From Flavobacteriales bacterium (lineage in GTDB: Bacteria; Bacteroidota; Bacteroidia; Flavobacteriales_D; Crocinitomicaceae): DNA of 25,345 bases. Below, piece by piece: positions 1-8,362 of this stretch; position 1 is the first letter of the stretch; every line of letters starts with the position of its first letter. The stretch spans positions 1 to 25,345 of the forward strand of contig CANHBA010000006.1 in NCBI GenBank assembly GCA_947458985.1, read 5' to 3'. The position numbers were made by a program, and so were the translations under genes. The notes under the pieces were generated by a model that worked only from the letters and a program-made list of their open reading frames with translations, made no database searches and was not told the DNA's origin.

Positions 1-46
1 CAAAAATAATTCAAATTTGCATGCTACAGCTGCACAGATTATTACG

Positions 47-54
47 TACTTTTG
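47..54 (+). promoter_or_regulatory. -7 promoter box for the acyl-CoA dehydrogenase gene
   Basis: TACTTTTG is an exact match to the Bacteroidota -7 consensus TAnnTTTG, 18 nt before the ATG at 73. No TTG lies at the usual 17-23 bp upstream; the nearest, at 17-19, is 27 bp away. The box is therefore good but the -33 element is not convincing. Confidence 0.55.
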
Positions 55-72
55 TGCCACAAATCAACCATC

Positions 73-1269
73 ATGAAAACCGATTTATATCAACACCCAG
101 ATTACTTCAACATGGACGACCTGCTCTCAGAAGAGCACAAGCTTGTTCGCGACGCCGCAAGAGCATGGGTAAAGAAAGAAGTCTCACCTATCATAGATGA
201 GCATTACGAGAAAGCAACCTTCCCAATGCACATCTTAGCTGGTCTTGGCGAAATTGGTGCTTTCGGCCCATACATTCCAGAAGAATACGGCGGGCCTGGC
301 CTAGACCAAATTTCCTATGGTCTCATTATGCAAGAACTCGAGCGCTGTGATTCAGGTTTGCGTTCAACTGCATCCGTACAATCTTCTTTGGTCATGTACC
401 CAATTTGGAAATACGGCTCGGAGGCGCACAAACAAAAATACCTCGCCAAACTCGCTTCTGGCGAAATGATGGGCTGTTTTGGGCTTACAGAGCCAGATTA
501 CGGTTCAAACCCTGGCGGCATGATTACCAATTTCAAAGATGCCGGTGATCACGTCATCCTAAACGGTGCCAAAATGTGGATTTCCAATGCTCCTTTTGCA
601 GACATCGCTGTTGTTTGGGCCAAAGACGAAACAGGTCGAATTCACGGAATCATTGTAGAACGCGGCATGGAAGGCTTCTCTACACCAGAAATGCACGGTA
701 AGCTTTCGTTGCGTGCTTCTGCAACCGGCGAACTCATCTTCGACAACGTCAAAGTTCCTAAAGAAAATATCCTACCGGGCCGCTCAGGTCTTGGCGCGCC
801 ACTTAGCTGCCTTGACTCCGCACGCTTCGGCATCGCATGGGGCGCGCTTGGTGCCGCCATGGACTGTTACGACCAAGCTTTGCGTTATTCAAAAGAACGC
901 ACCCAATTCAATGTGCCAATCGGCGCATTTCAGTTAATTCAGAAAAAATTAGCTGAAATGATTACCGAAATTACCAAAGCACAATTACTCACCTTCCGAC
1001 TTGGTCAATTGCGCAACGAAGGAAAAGCTACCTCAGCTCAAATTTCTATGGCGAAACGCAACAATGTCGAAATTGCACTCAACATTGCCCGCGAGGCGCG
1101 TCAAATTCACGGCGGAATGGGCATCACAAGTGAATACTCAATGATGCGCCATATGGCAAATCTAGAATCAGTAGTTACTTACGAAGGTACCCACGACATC
1201 CATTTACTTATTACAGGTATGGACGTAACGGGCATTCCTTCGTTCACAAGAGAAATGCCAAATCTTTAA
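73..1269 (+). CDS. gcdH: Glutaryl-CoA dehydrogenase-like acyl-CoA dehydrogenase
   Basis: FAD-dependent acyl-CoA dehydrogenase, 398 aa, the usual length for the family. By family knowledge glutaryl-CoA dehydrogenase oxidises and decarboxylates glutaryl-CoA to crotonyl-CoA in lysine and tryptophan breakdown and passes electrons to ETF. Visible signs are DSGLRS with R97 at the position of the glutarate-binding Arg of the human enzyme, SVQSSLVM following it, CFGLTEP in the middle domain, SLRASATG, and YEGTHDIH near the C-terminus with E371 as the predicted catalytic base. The ATG at 73 is chosen over an upstream TTG at 52 because the TTG overlaps the promoter box TACTTTTG. No other catabolic gene is adjacent. 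Related acyl-CoA dehydrogenases with other substrates are possible, but the active-site match to glutaryl-CoA dehydrogenase is strong. Confidence 0.88.
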   Translation: MKTDLYQHPDYFNMDDLLSEEHKLVRDAARAWVKKEVSPIIDEHYEKATFPMHILAGLGEIGAFGPYIPEEYGGPGLDQISYGLIMQELERCDSGLRSTASVQSSLVMYPIWKYGSEAHKQKYLAKLASGEMMGCFGLTEPDYGSNPGGMITNFKDAGDHVILNGAKMWISNAPFADIAVVWAKDETGRIHGIIVERGMEGFSTPEMHGKLSLRASATGELIFDNVKVPKENILPGRSGLGAPLSCLDSARFGIAWGALGAAMDCYDQALRYSKERTQFNVPIGAFQLIQKKLAEMITEITKAQLLTFRLGQLRNEGKATSAQISMAKRNNVEIALNIAREARQIHGGMGITSEYSMMRHMANLESVVTYEGTHDIHLLITGMDVTGIPSFTREMPNL

Positions 1270-1272
1270 TCT

Positions 1273-3108
1273 TTAGATATCTTCGCTTTCAGAAAGCGCA
1301 TCTCCTCGCAAGAGGCGGATGCGCTTTCTTGCTTCTGCACCAAACAAACTGGCTTTGTATTCCATGAGCAAACGCTTATACAATGCCTCAGCAGCTGTTT
1401 TGTCGAGTATATTTAATTCATTGATTTCCGCCATTCGAAACAGCGCGTCGTCAGCTAAAATATCCTTACTATGCAATTTAAGAAGGTCCTCATAATAACC
1501 TAAAGCCTTTTGCCATTCGCCGCGTTGCTCCATTGCTTGGCCTTTACGATACAAGATTTCATCTGCTAAAGCGTGATACGGAAAGGCTGTTTGAATACTG
1601 TCGAAAAGTACAAATGCGGAGTCGTATTTGTGTTGGGCTATCATGCGGTCGGCAGTTGCAAACCAGAGCATCACTTGGTAATTGCTGTCCAAACCGTAAT
1701 TATCCGTAATAAATACCGATAACTGAATGGCATCATTTGAAATAAAGCGCGAGGTACCTTCTTTGAGTACATCTAGCTGAGACTGCGCAAATTCGAATGA
1801 ACCGTCGTAATAAAATATTTTGGCATTCTTAAATTTAGCTTCAGCACCAATGCTTTCAAATTTAAAATCGTTGTCGATTTGCATGTAAATTAAAGACGCC
1901 TCCCAGATGTCGCCTCCCAACACCTGTACATCTGCAAGTAACATTTTTGCCTGTGCCCTTTGCATGTCGGTGAGGCCAGGCAATTTCATTAATTCTTGCA
2001 ATTCTGTAATGGAAGTGTCTATTTGCTGCGCATAAAACGCCCTGATCTCTGCGAGTTGTAATGATACTTGGAAAGTTGCTCTTCCCCTGCCTAATCTGCT
2101 TAAGGCGAGTTCAAAATCAGTAATACACTGCTGAATTTCTTGCGCGTTGAAATTTCGGAGTTGTGTCACTTGAACAAACCTTGTGTTCAATAAAGACAAC
2201 TGTGCCTCATAAAAATTAGGTAATTCCGGGCCGAGGTCAATGACGTGCTGAAAACAACGATAGGCTTGGTCAAAAGCATTATTCTCTACGCAGATAAGTC
2301 CTAGCTCAAGCACTTCGCGGCCATCGCTTTTCATTCTTTTATCTAAGGCAATTACCTGTGCGGCGGCTCCGCTAAAATCACGGTTCTGAACAAATAACCA
2401 AATGAGCATTTGGTTCACAACAATTGGTGCGCTTGGCTGTTGGGCCCTTTGTAAAAGGACTTCCTTCGCCAATAAGAAATCTGGTCCTGCACCTTGGCTT
2501 AAATCCATTCTAGAGCCAATTGCTTGTTGTATAGATTCTAAAATACCCGGTTGTTGCACGAGATAATCTAAGTAAGCAATGAGCATAGAACGCTTGTCAC
2601 CCACCAGTGCATAATAATCGGCGTATTGAAAATTAAAGGGATAACTTGGACTTAATTTTTGACCTGCATCCAGCGTGCGCTTGGCGTAATCAAACTTTCC
2701 TTTTGCTGCAAAAGCTTGATAAACAGCAATTGTTTGGCCAGGATTTGGCGAGAGCTCAGACAACAACTCTTCATATATCTTCTTTGCTTTGGGCTCTTCT
2801 GCTTGGTCTTCATAAAATTCGCCGGCTAGCAACCTCACCTCATAATCTTGCTTATTCAAGGTCATTTGCTTGCGCAAGATTTTTTCAGCGGTCTTAAAGT
2901 CTTTTTGTTCGAGTAAACAAGTGAGATATGGCAAAAAAATCGCCTTGCTTTGGTCTTGAAGGTAAATTTTCTCGTAGTACCCAAGTGCTTTGTCTAACTC
3001 AGCATTGTTGTAATAATATTGCGCAAGTTGTAAATCGGTCGCAGTTTGGGCTTGCAAACCCCACGCGCTTGTTAATAACCAAAAGAAGAAGACGATTCTT
3101 GCGCTCAT
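1273..3108 (-). CDS. Secreted tetratricopeptide-repeat protein
   Basis: 611 aa with an N-terminal signal peptide (about residues 1-21, ending LQAQ) followed by helical repeats with TPR character. Examples are the segments AQYYYNNAELDKALGYYEKI near the N-terminus and KGQAMEQRGEWQKALGYYED near the C-terminus, each with the alternating small, aromatic and Ala positions of a TPR helix pair. TPR proteins are scaffolds for protein-protein contacts; no catalytic motif is visible. It is the last gene of the leftward operon and its ATG overlaps the stop of the preceding lipoprotein gene by one base (TAATG), so the two are probably translationally coupled and may act together at the periplasmic face. 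Its last codons encode the strong hairpin at 1284-1329. Specific function unknown. Confidence 0.8.
   Translation of the reverse strand: MSARIVFFFWLLTSAWGLQAQTATDLQLAQYYYNNAELDKALGYYEKIYLQDQSKAIFLPYLTCLLEQKDFKTAEKILRKQMTLNKQDYEVRLLAGEFYEDQAEEPKAKKIYEELLSELSPNPGQTIAVYQAFAAKGKFDYAKRTLDAGQKLSPSYPFNFQYADYYALVGDKRSMLIAYLDYLVQQPGILESIQQAIGSRMDLSQGAGPDFLLAKEVLLQRAQQPSAPIVVNQMLIWLFVQNRDFSGAAAQVIALDKRMKSDGREVLELGLICVENNAFDQAYRCFQHVIDLGPELPNFYEAQLSLLNTRFVQVTQLRNFNAQEIQQCITDFELALSRLGRGRATFQVSLQLAEIRAFYAQQIDTSITELQELMKLPGLTDMQRAQAKMLLADVQVLGGDIWEASLIYMQIDNDFKFESIGAEAKFKNAKIFYYDGSFEFAQSQLDVLKEGTSRFISNDAIQLSVFITDNYGLDSNYQVMLWFATADRMIAQHKYDSAFVLFDSIQTAFPYHALADEILYRKGQAMEQRGEWQKALGYYEDLLKLHSKDILADDALFRMAEINELNILDKTAAEALYKRLLMEYKASLFGAEARKRIRLLRGDALSESEDI
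1284..1329. terminator. Strong hairpin with two alternative folds at a convergent gene junction
   Basis: AGAAAGCGCATC at 1291-1302 is perfectly complementary to GATGCGCTTTCT at 1318-1329. The intervening loop itself contains CCTC-GCAA-GAGG (1304-1315), so the hairpin is capped by a GNRA-type tetraloop. CGCTTTC at 1284-1290 can instead pair with GAAAGCG at 1292-1298, which excludes the larger stem. It begins 15 nt past the acyl-CoA dehydrogenase stop and lies inside the last codons of the opposing TPR gene. No clean U-tract follows, so intrinsic termination is inferred and a 3'-end-protecting stem is equally possible. Confidence 0.6.
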
Positions 3109-3662
3109 TATCTATTTTGATTCTTTTGAAGTAAGGTTCGAGAAAAAGCTTCAATTGGTGGATACAAGCGTGCGTAATCTTTAAAAAACTGCTCTTTTGT
3201 GCGCAAATATTCTGTCGTCAAGGTGCTTAATTGCCTTACTTTTTGACGTTCAAAACGAATATATTCTGCATAACGGTTGCGCTCGCCTCTTCCTTCTTTG
3301 ATGTCTTTGCGCAATTGTTTCAAAACACGTTTTTCTTCTTTAATGCCTTCCCTAACTTTCAAATATTGTTGCAGCATTGGCTTGATGCTTCGGCGCATGA
3401 CTTTATAGGCATCTAACTGCTTCGCTAAAGCCATATCGATGGTATCTAAATGAAGATTTTGCTTGATGCGCAATTCAGTTTGCATGGTGTTGAGTTTGAT
3501 TGTCGCAACGTCAGTCATGCGTTCATCCTTTAGCTTTCCCTCTAAATCCAATAAATGTTGGTCCATTTTAGCCACTTTTTGCAATAATTGCTCCCGATTG
3601 AAATCGACACAGGCAAAGGTGAGCACCCCTACAAACGAAAGTAATATGAACTTTTTCATCAT
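3108..3662 (-). CDS. Small lipoprotein with a coiled-coil body
   Basis: 184 aa. The N-terminus is a short Lys-led hydrophobic segment ending LTFAC, with C18 as the likely lipidated cysteine; Phe at -2 makes this a non-classical lipobox. The rest is highly charged, rich in Lys, Arg, Glu, Leu and Gln with heptad-like spacing, for example the stretch KVREGIKEEKRVLKQLRKDI, so a long coiled coil is likely. I recognise no family. The start is either of two adjacent ATG codons (3662 or 3659). It lies 3 bp after the PAP2-like gene and overlaps the TPR gene by one base. An envelope scaffold partner of the TPR protein is the simplest inference. Confidence 0.72.
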   Translation of the reverse strand: MMKKFILLSFVGVLTFACVDFNREQLLQKVAKMDQHLLDLEGKLKDERMTDVATIKLNTMQTELRIKQNLHLDTIDMALAKQLDAYKVMRRSIKPMLQQYLKVREGIKEEKRVLKQLRKDIKEGRGERNRYAEYIRFERQKVRQLSTLTTEYLRTKEQFFKDYARLYPPIEAFSRTLLQKNQNR

Positions 3663-3665
3663 AAT

Positions 3666-4310
3666 TTATGATAGATATTGGTGAATTCCTGCTGTGAGCA
3701 ATAAAGCAAGCGTGAAGCCAGTATAAACCTCTAGTGGCGTATGTTTTCTTAGATATAAACGCGCTGCCATGGTGAGGCCCGCAGCAAGTAAAGCACTGAG
3801 TACCCAAACCAAGCTAAAATGATCTTGCGCTCGGGTAAAAACAATTAAAAAACCTAATAAGATACCGGCGCCGGCGCCATGCAATGAAATTTTGATCCAG
3901 CGGTTGATCAATAAAAAAATACTCGTAACGGCTACACCAGACAATGGAAGTGCGTAGAAGTATCGAGGTAAGGTGCCCTCTCCGGCTTTGTAAATGAGGA
4001 GAAAGAACAAAACCAAAGAATAAACAAGCATAATTACTAGCGGCAAACTGCGCTCTCCCTGACGCTCGATATCAATGGTGCTAATGACTTTAAAGCGGTG
4101 CAAGAGCACAAACGAAACGCCCGGGGCAACGACACTAAATAAAAAGAAAATGGTAAACAGCGCCCACTTACTCTCTACTGGCGCAAAGTATAAACTAGTC
4201 ATTTCGAGATCTGTACTGTAGGCCGGTACAAATAGACTGATGAGGATGCCGTAACTAGGCATCAGGAGGGGTAGGAATACCCATGAAAAAAAATGAGATA
4301 GAAATTTCAT
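3666..4310 (-). CDS. PAP2-like integral membrane protein
   Basis: 214 aa, mostly hydrophobic, about six membrane segments. It resembles the type 2 phosphatidic acid phosphatase superfamily. ERQGERSLP (82-90) fits the first motif loosely, ISLHGAG (141-147) fits the PSGH motif with H144, and ARLYLRKHTPLE (183-194) fits the third motif SRx5Hx3D with R184, H190 and E194. Family members remove phosphate from membrane lipids or isoprenoid diphosphates. The third motif has Glu where Asp is usual and the second lacks the Pro-Ser-Gly, so activity is uncertain. Its ATG overlaps the rpoN stop by four bases (ATGA), pointing to coupled translation. It could be a non-catalytic relative. Confidence 0.6.
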   Translation of the reverse strand: MKFLSHFFSWVFLPLLMPSYGILISLFVPAYSTDLEMTSLYFAPVESKWALFTIFFLFSVVAPGVSFVLLHRFKVISTIDIERQGERSLPLVIMLVYSLVLFFLLIYKAGEGTLPRYFYALPLSGVAVTSIFLLINRWIKISLHGAGAGILLGFLIVFTRAQDHFSLVWVLSALLAAGLTMAARLYLRKHTPLEVYTGFTLALLLTAGIHQYLS

Positions 4311-5755
4311 AGTTCTTTGCGCATTCTTGCTACTGGAATATTAAGTTGTTCTCGATATTTAGCCACTGTTCGCCTAGCAATATTATAGCCTTTTTCCTTC
4401 AGTAAGTCCATTAATTTCTCATCGGTGAGCGGGCTGTGTTTGTCTTCGGCGGCTATGGCATCAGACAAGATTTTCTTTACTTCACGAGTAGAAACCTCTT
4501 CTCCACTATCCGTAGATAAAGACTCCGAGAAAAAATACTTCAGAGAAAAAATACCATAATTGGTCTGGACGTACTTTGAATTTGCTACCCTTGAAACGGT
4601 AGAAATATCGAGCTCCGCCATATCGGCAATATCTTTTAAAATCATTGGCCTTAGCTTGGTTTCATCCCCTGACAAAAAATAAGCTTCCTGATATTCGAGG
4701 ATGGCGCCCATGGTGAGCAATAAGGTTTGTTGACGTTGTTTGATGGCATCGATGAACCACTTGGCACCATCTAATTTTTGCTTCACAAATTGAAAGGCTT
4801 CTTTATCCGATTTCGAATTTTTAGCGCCCTCGGCATAGCTACGCAACATGTTCTCGTAATCGCGATTGACTTTTAAATCTGGAGCATTTCTGCTGTTCAA
4901 ACTCAGTTCTATACGGCCTTCGTGTTCAAATAAGGTAAAATCTGGAATGATTTGCTGGTGATTTTTAGCAGCCTCGCGCATAGACCCACCGGGCTTCGGA
5001 TTGCAGCGTAGAATTTCATCAATTGCTTCCTTGAGGTCTTGCTCCTCGATTTCTAATTTTTTGGCAATGCGTTCGTAATGCTTCTTGGTGAATTCTTCAA
5101 AGAAGTTTTCTACAATTTTGAGGGCCGTAAAACGCACAATATCTCCGTCTTGTTTGCGGCGCAATTGCAATAACAAACACTCTTGTAAATTTCGGGCACC
5201 TACACCTGCAGGTTCCAATTCTTGAACCAATTCAAGCACTGTGCCTACTTCTTTTTCTGTAGCTTCTATGTTCATAGAAAAAGCGAGGTCGTCTACAATT
5301 GCGTCAATGGCACGATTGAGGTAGCCTGACTCATCTAGGTTGCCAATAATGAGGTCTGCAATTACAAATTGCTTTTCATCGAGGTAAAGCAAATGGAGTT
5401 GTTCGGTAAGTCGTTCTTGAAAGGTTTGCTCACCCGATAAAGGAATGACACGCTCTTCGTCGTCCTTAGACTGATTATTAGCTTGGGTTTTGTAATCGGC
5501 TACGTCGTCGTCTAGGTAGTCCGAAATGTCAAAGTCGTTGTCGTCGTCGGAATCATCGGAATCGTAGTCGTCTTGGTTGTCAAAATCATCCTCTTCCAAC
5601 TCTTGTCCTTCTTCTAAGGCCGGGTTTTCTTCCAATTCTTGCTTGATGCGCTGATCGAGCTCCATAGTTGGAACCTGCAACAATTTCATGAGCTGAATTT
5701 GTTGAGGCGAAAGCCGTTGTTCCAGCTTTTGGATGAGTTGTTGACGTAGCGCCAT
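4307..5755 (-). CDS. rpoN: RNA polymerase sigma-54 factor
   Basis: 482 aa, standard length. Sigma-54 directs RNA polymerase to -24/-12 promoters and needs an AAA+ enhancer-binding activator to open them. Region I is the Gln/Leu-rich N-terminus (LEQRLSPQQIQLMKLLQVPT, then ENPALEE). Region II is extremely acidic (about residues 48-88, dominated by Asp and Glu). The core-binding and helix-turn-helix parts follow, and the RpoN box reads ARRTVAKYREQ at about 460-470. No enhancer-binding protein is encoded in this window. It is embedded in an envelope-gene operon: its ATG overlaps the Omp28-like stop by one base (TAATG) and its own stop overlaps the next ATG. Confidence 0.96.
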   Translation of the reverse strand: MALRQQLIQKLEQRLSPQQIQLMKLLQVPTMELDQRIKQELEENPALEEGQELEEDDFDNQDDYDSDDSDDDNDFDISDYLDDDVADYKTQANNQSKDDEERVIPLSGEQTFQERLTEQLHLLYLDEKQFVIADLIIGNLDESGYLNRAIDAIVDDLAFSMNIEATEKEVGTVLELVQELEPAGVGARNLQECLLLQLRRKQDGDIVRFTALKIVENFFEEFTKKHYERIAKKLEIEEQDLKEAIDEILRCNPKPGGSMREAAKNHQQIIPDFTLFEHEGRIELSLNSRNAPDLKVNRDYENMLRSYAEGAKNSKSDKEAFQFVKQKLDGAKWFIDAIKQRQQTLLLTMGAILEYQEAYFLSGDETKLRPMILKDIADMAELDISTVSRVANSKYVQTNYGIFSLKYFFSESLSTDSGEEVSTREVKKILSDAIAAEDKHSPLTDEKLMDLLKEKGYNIARRTVAKYREQLNIPVARMRKEL

Positions 5756-6696
5756 TATTCAATCTTCTGTTTGATCACTTGGTAAACTTCAAGTGTGGTC
5801 ATGTCATAGACGTAAATCAAAACATGCATATTTTCGGCATTGTAGTTCCCATCGAGTTGATTTGGCACTACAAAACTATAATTGACATAATACTTTCCAT
5901 TGTTGAGGTCTGCAGCCGTTAACTGGCGACCAAAAGGCATGTTGTTGAGGTTTTTTCGGTGGATGTCTCTGTGGATATAATTGTGATTGTGCGAGTTATC
6001 AGACATTTTTTGATCGCCAACCAAGGAATCTTCGAGTAAATAGGCCACAATACCTAACTCATTGGTTAGCGTTTGGTCTATTTTATCGATTTCTACATGT
6101 AAAAAAGCGCCCTTTGTGCTCGGATAATAATTGAGGTCGGCTTGTAAATTGACCTTCAAGTTGTTATCAGAAAGCAAAGTACTCGTCATGGAAGACCACT
6201 GACCAGGACTCTGAAAAATATTGCCGCCATTTGATACGCGACTAACTGGGCCTCTAGGGTTACCAACAAATCCGCCATCGTTGGTGCCAAACCAGGAGCC
6301 AATATACAAGCCGTCAGGATTTGTAAAATCGAGGGTGTACTCAGCGTCTACACTTTGAAAGTCTCCAATGCCATCTACGCCAGCATGAATAGATGCAACA
6401 TGTACCCTTCCAGGATTGGCTTGCTGCAATTGATGGGCAAGATCTGCAGCAGCTGGGCAGAAGATACATTTATGGCCGGTAAAATCTTCAATCAATACAT
6501 TTCTATCAGTATTGGTATTTGCTGTAAATGTGGGCCATTCATTAGCGAGATAATCTGACCAGTTGCCCGGGTAAAGTGTTGTATCAAGCTCTAGATTAAC
6601 AAGAGGCGGATACGGATTAGTGACTCGGTCGCATGAAGGCAATAAGTAAAGACCAAAGGCGATGGCAAACGCTATAAAAAGAATTCCTTTTTTCAT
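5755..6696 (-). CDS. Omp28-related lipoprotein with a CxxC thioredoxin-like site
   Basis: 313 aa. A hydrophobic signal ends LLPSCD, with C22 as the likely lipidated residue, so it is probably membrane-anchored and exported. VLIEDFTGHKCIFCP (about 67-81) carries a CxxC pair (C77, C80) in the context typical of Omp28-related proteins of Bacteroidota, which have a thioredoxin-like fold with an additional domain. By family knowledge the biochemical role is not settled; a thiol-disulfide function is inferred from the CxxC. It starts 1 bp after the DUF6029 gene ends and overlaps rpoN by one base, inside the TlpA-DUF6029-Omp28 set. Length and start are consistent with the family. Confidence 0.82.
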   Translation of the reverse strand: MKKGILFIAFAIAFGLYLLPSCDRVTNPYPPLVNLELDTTLYPGNWSDYLANEWPTFTANTNTDRNVLIEDFTGHKCIFCPAAADLAHQLQQANPGRVHVASIHAGVDGIGDFQSVDAEYTLDFTNPDGLYIGSWFGTNDGGFVGNPRGPVSRVSNGGNIFQSPGQWSSMTSTLLSDNNLKVNLQADLNYYPSTKGAFLHVEIDKIDQTLTNELGIVAYLLEDSLVGDQKMSDNSHNHNYIHRDIHRKNLNNMPFGRQLTAADLNNGKYYVNYSFVVPNQLDGNYNAENMHVLIYVYDMTTLEVYQVIKQKIE

Positions 6697-6697
6697 A

Positions 6698-8359
6698 TTA
6701 AAAACTATGCGTTAAGTTGATCATGAGGCCATTGTTGGCTGGAACTGGTCTACAAACTCCGCCCACGCAAAACAAACCAGCTCGTTGGCGTCCGTAAGAA
6801 ACAGTTAGGCGTGTTGCATCTTTAATGTAACCGCAAGTCACAATTGGATAATTCACCCTTTTGCTAAGGTCATCGTTGCCATAATTGTACTGATTCATCG
6901 CAGAGAAAAACCATCCCGGAGAAATGGTATATTCCACAAGTGCTGTGGCCCAATTACCTTTATCATTAATACCCTCTTCATTTCTTTGAACCCACATGCC
7001 TTGGAGCTCCCAGCGCAATGCATGGTGTGCATTGATTTTGTAAGTTCCTTCCAAGACGGCAATACGCGCATGAATAATGCCTTTCGCATCACTGACTTTC
7101 ACAACATCGTTGTTGATTTTAATGTCGTAGAAACTTAAAATACCGCTCCACTGCTTGTTGATTTTTTTGGTGATATTGAAATTGATATCTTGCCAGTACA
7201 AGCTATCGCTCATTGCAAAAGGACGCGTATGATAAACAACCCTTGATGAATCATTGAGGTCGATGTCTTTCATGGTTTGCTCAGGACGGAACGTTGTAGA
7301 ATAGTTGAGGCCGACTGTTGTGCCATATTTGCCCCCAAGCTGTGAGCCTTTCTTGAAAGTATAGAGTAAATCTGCCTGATACGCGACCTCTCCCATTGGT
7401 TGAGTAGCATACGGGTAAAGTGTAGCAACAAGGTTGTAGGTATGCGTTTTATTCAGAGAAGGTAAAAAATTGACCAATAAATCTTGTAAATCTTTAGTGC
7501 GGTCAGAACGGAAGCTCATGTTGTCTACAGATTTTCCGGATAAGAGAATGCCTAGCCCTTTTTTAGTATAACGCAAATTAAAGATGGCAGCATGGCCATA
7601 ATTGTAGATATATTGGTTGTCTGAAGAAGGATCTTGTTCTTTTTGAATGAACTCGCCATCGGCATAAAAATTACCGTAAGTCAGTTTCACTCTTCCTCCA
7701 TAAGCACCAACATTTTGTGGCAAAACCCAATCGGGATTGTCGTCTTCTTGAAATTTACTCACAAAGGAAGCACCAAGCACGACATCTAGTTTTTTATCTT
7801 TAAGAAAGCTCAAGCCTTCGTTGAGGTGCCATTCTGCATCTGTTCCACGAACCAATCCTGCACCGTGCACAATTTGACCTTGTTGAAAAGACAAGCGCTG
7901 TGTGCCGTATACACCTTTGACAACAACACCCTTTCCTGGGCGCAAAACGATGCGCATGCCATCGAGTAAATTATCGTAACCCAAATTGCGGTCTTCGTAG
8001 GTTCTGAGCGCCAAACCTGTTCCAAACTGTTCGTAAAAAGTTCCAAGCGTAACATCTACGAAATCATTTTGGTAACCCACATAACGCATGCCGATTCCCG
8101 TACCATCGAAACGGTTTGGATAACCTTGAATACGCGGCAAATAGGACTCAAAACGCATACCCGCCTTGAAATTACCTTGGGTGTAAAAGACATTCATATA
8201 TGAATTCATCAGGCCTTTTTGAACGGGCTGCTTGGCATTAATGATGCTGTCCTCGTTAAGGTATTGGAATACGGTTTCCATATTGCCGGTGATATTGCCT
8301 TGTGCAGAAGCAACCTGACTGAACAACAGTAAACCGAAGAGCGTGCGCAAATTTTTCAT
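6698..8359 (-). CDS. DUF6029-like outer-membrane beta-barrel protein
   Basis: 553 aa with a signal peptide ending ASAQ (about residue 19). The body alternates polar and hydrophobic/aromatic residues in short strands (for example FKAGMRFESYLP, FVDVTLGTFYEQFGTGLALR, RLTVSYGRQR) and ends with Phe (LTHSF), the usual C-terminal signature for barrel assembly. I recognise the family as the uncharacterised Bacteroidota DUF6029 type, from memory of sequences such as GTFYEQFGTGLALRTYEDRN. Function is unknown; an outer-membrane channel or receptor is an inference. It sits 3 bp after the TlpA-like gene and 1 bp before the Omp28-like gene. Confidence 0.75.
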   Translation of the reverse strand: MKNLRTLFGLLLFSQVASAQGNITGNMETVFQYLNEDSIINAKQPVQKGLMNSYMNVFYTQGNFKAGMRFESYLPRIQGYPNRFDGTGIGMRYVGYQNDFVDVTLGTFYEQFGTGLALRTYEDRNLGYDNLLDGMRIVLRPGKGVVVKGVYGTQRLSFQQGQIVHGAGLVRGTDAEWHLNEGLSFLKDKKLDVVLGASFVSKFQEDDNPDWVLPQNVGAYGGRVKLTYGNFYADGEFIQKEQDPSSDNQYIYNYGHAAIFNLRYTKKGLGILLSGKSVDNMSFRSDRTKDLQDLLVNFLPSLNKTHTYNLVATLYPYATQPMGEVAYQADLLYTFKKGSQLGGKYGTTVGLNYSTTFRPEQTMKDIDLNDSSRVVYHTRPFAMSDSLYWQDINFNITKKINKQWSGILSFYDIKINNDVVKVSDAKGIIHARIAVLEGTYKINAHHALRWELQGMWVQRNEEGINDKGNWATALVEYTISPGWFFSAMNQYNYGNDDLSKRVNYPIVTCGYIKDATRLTVSYGRQRAGLFCVGGVCRPVPANNGLMINLTHSF

Positions 8360-8362
8360 GGA

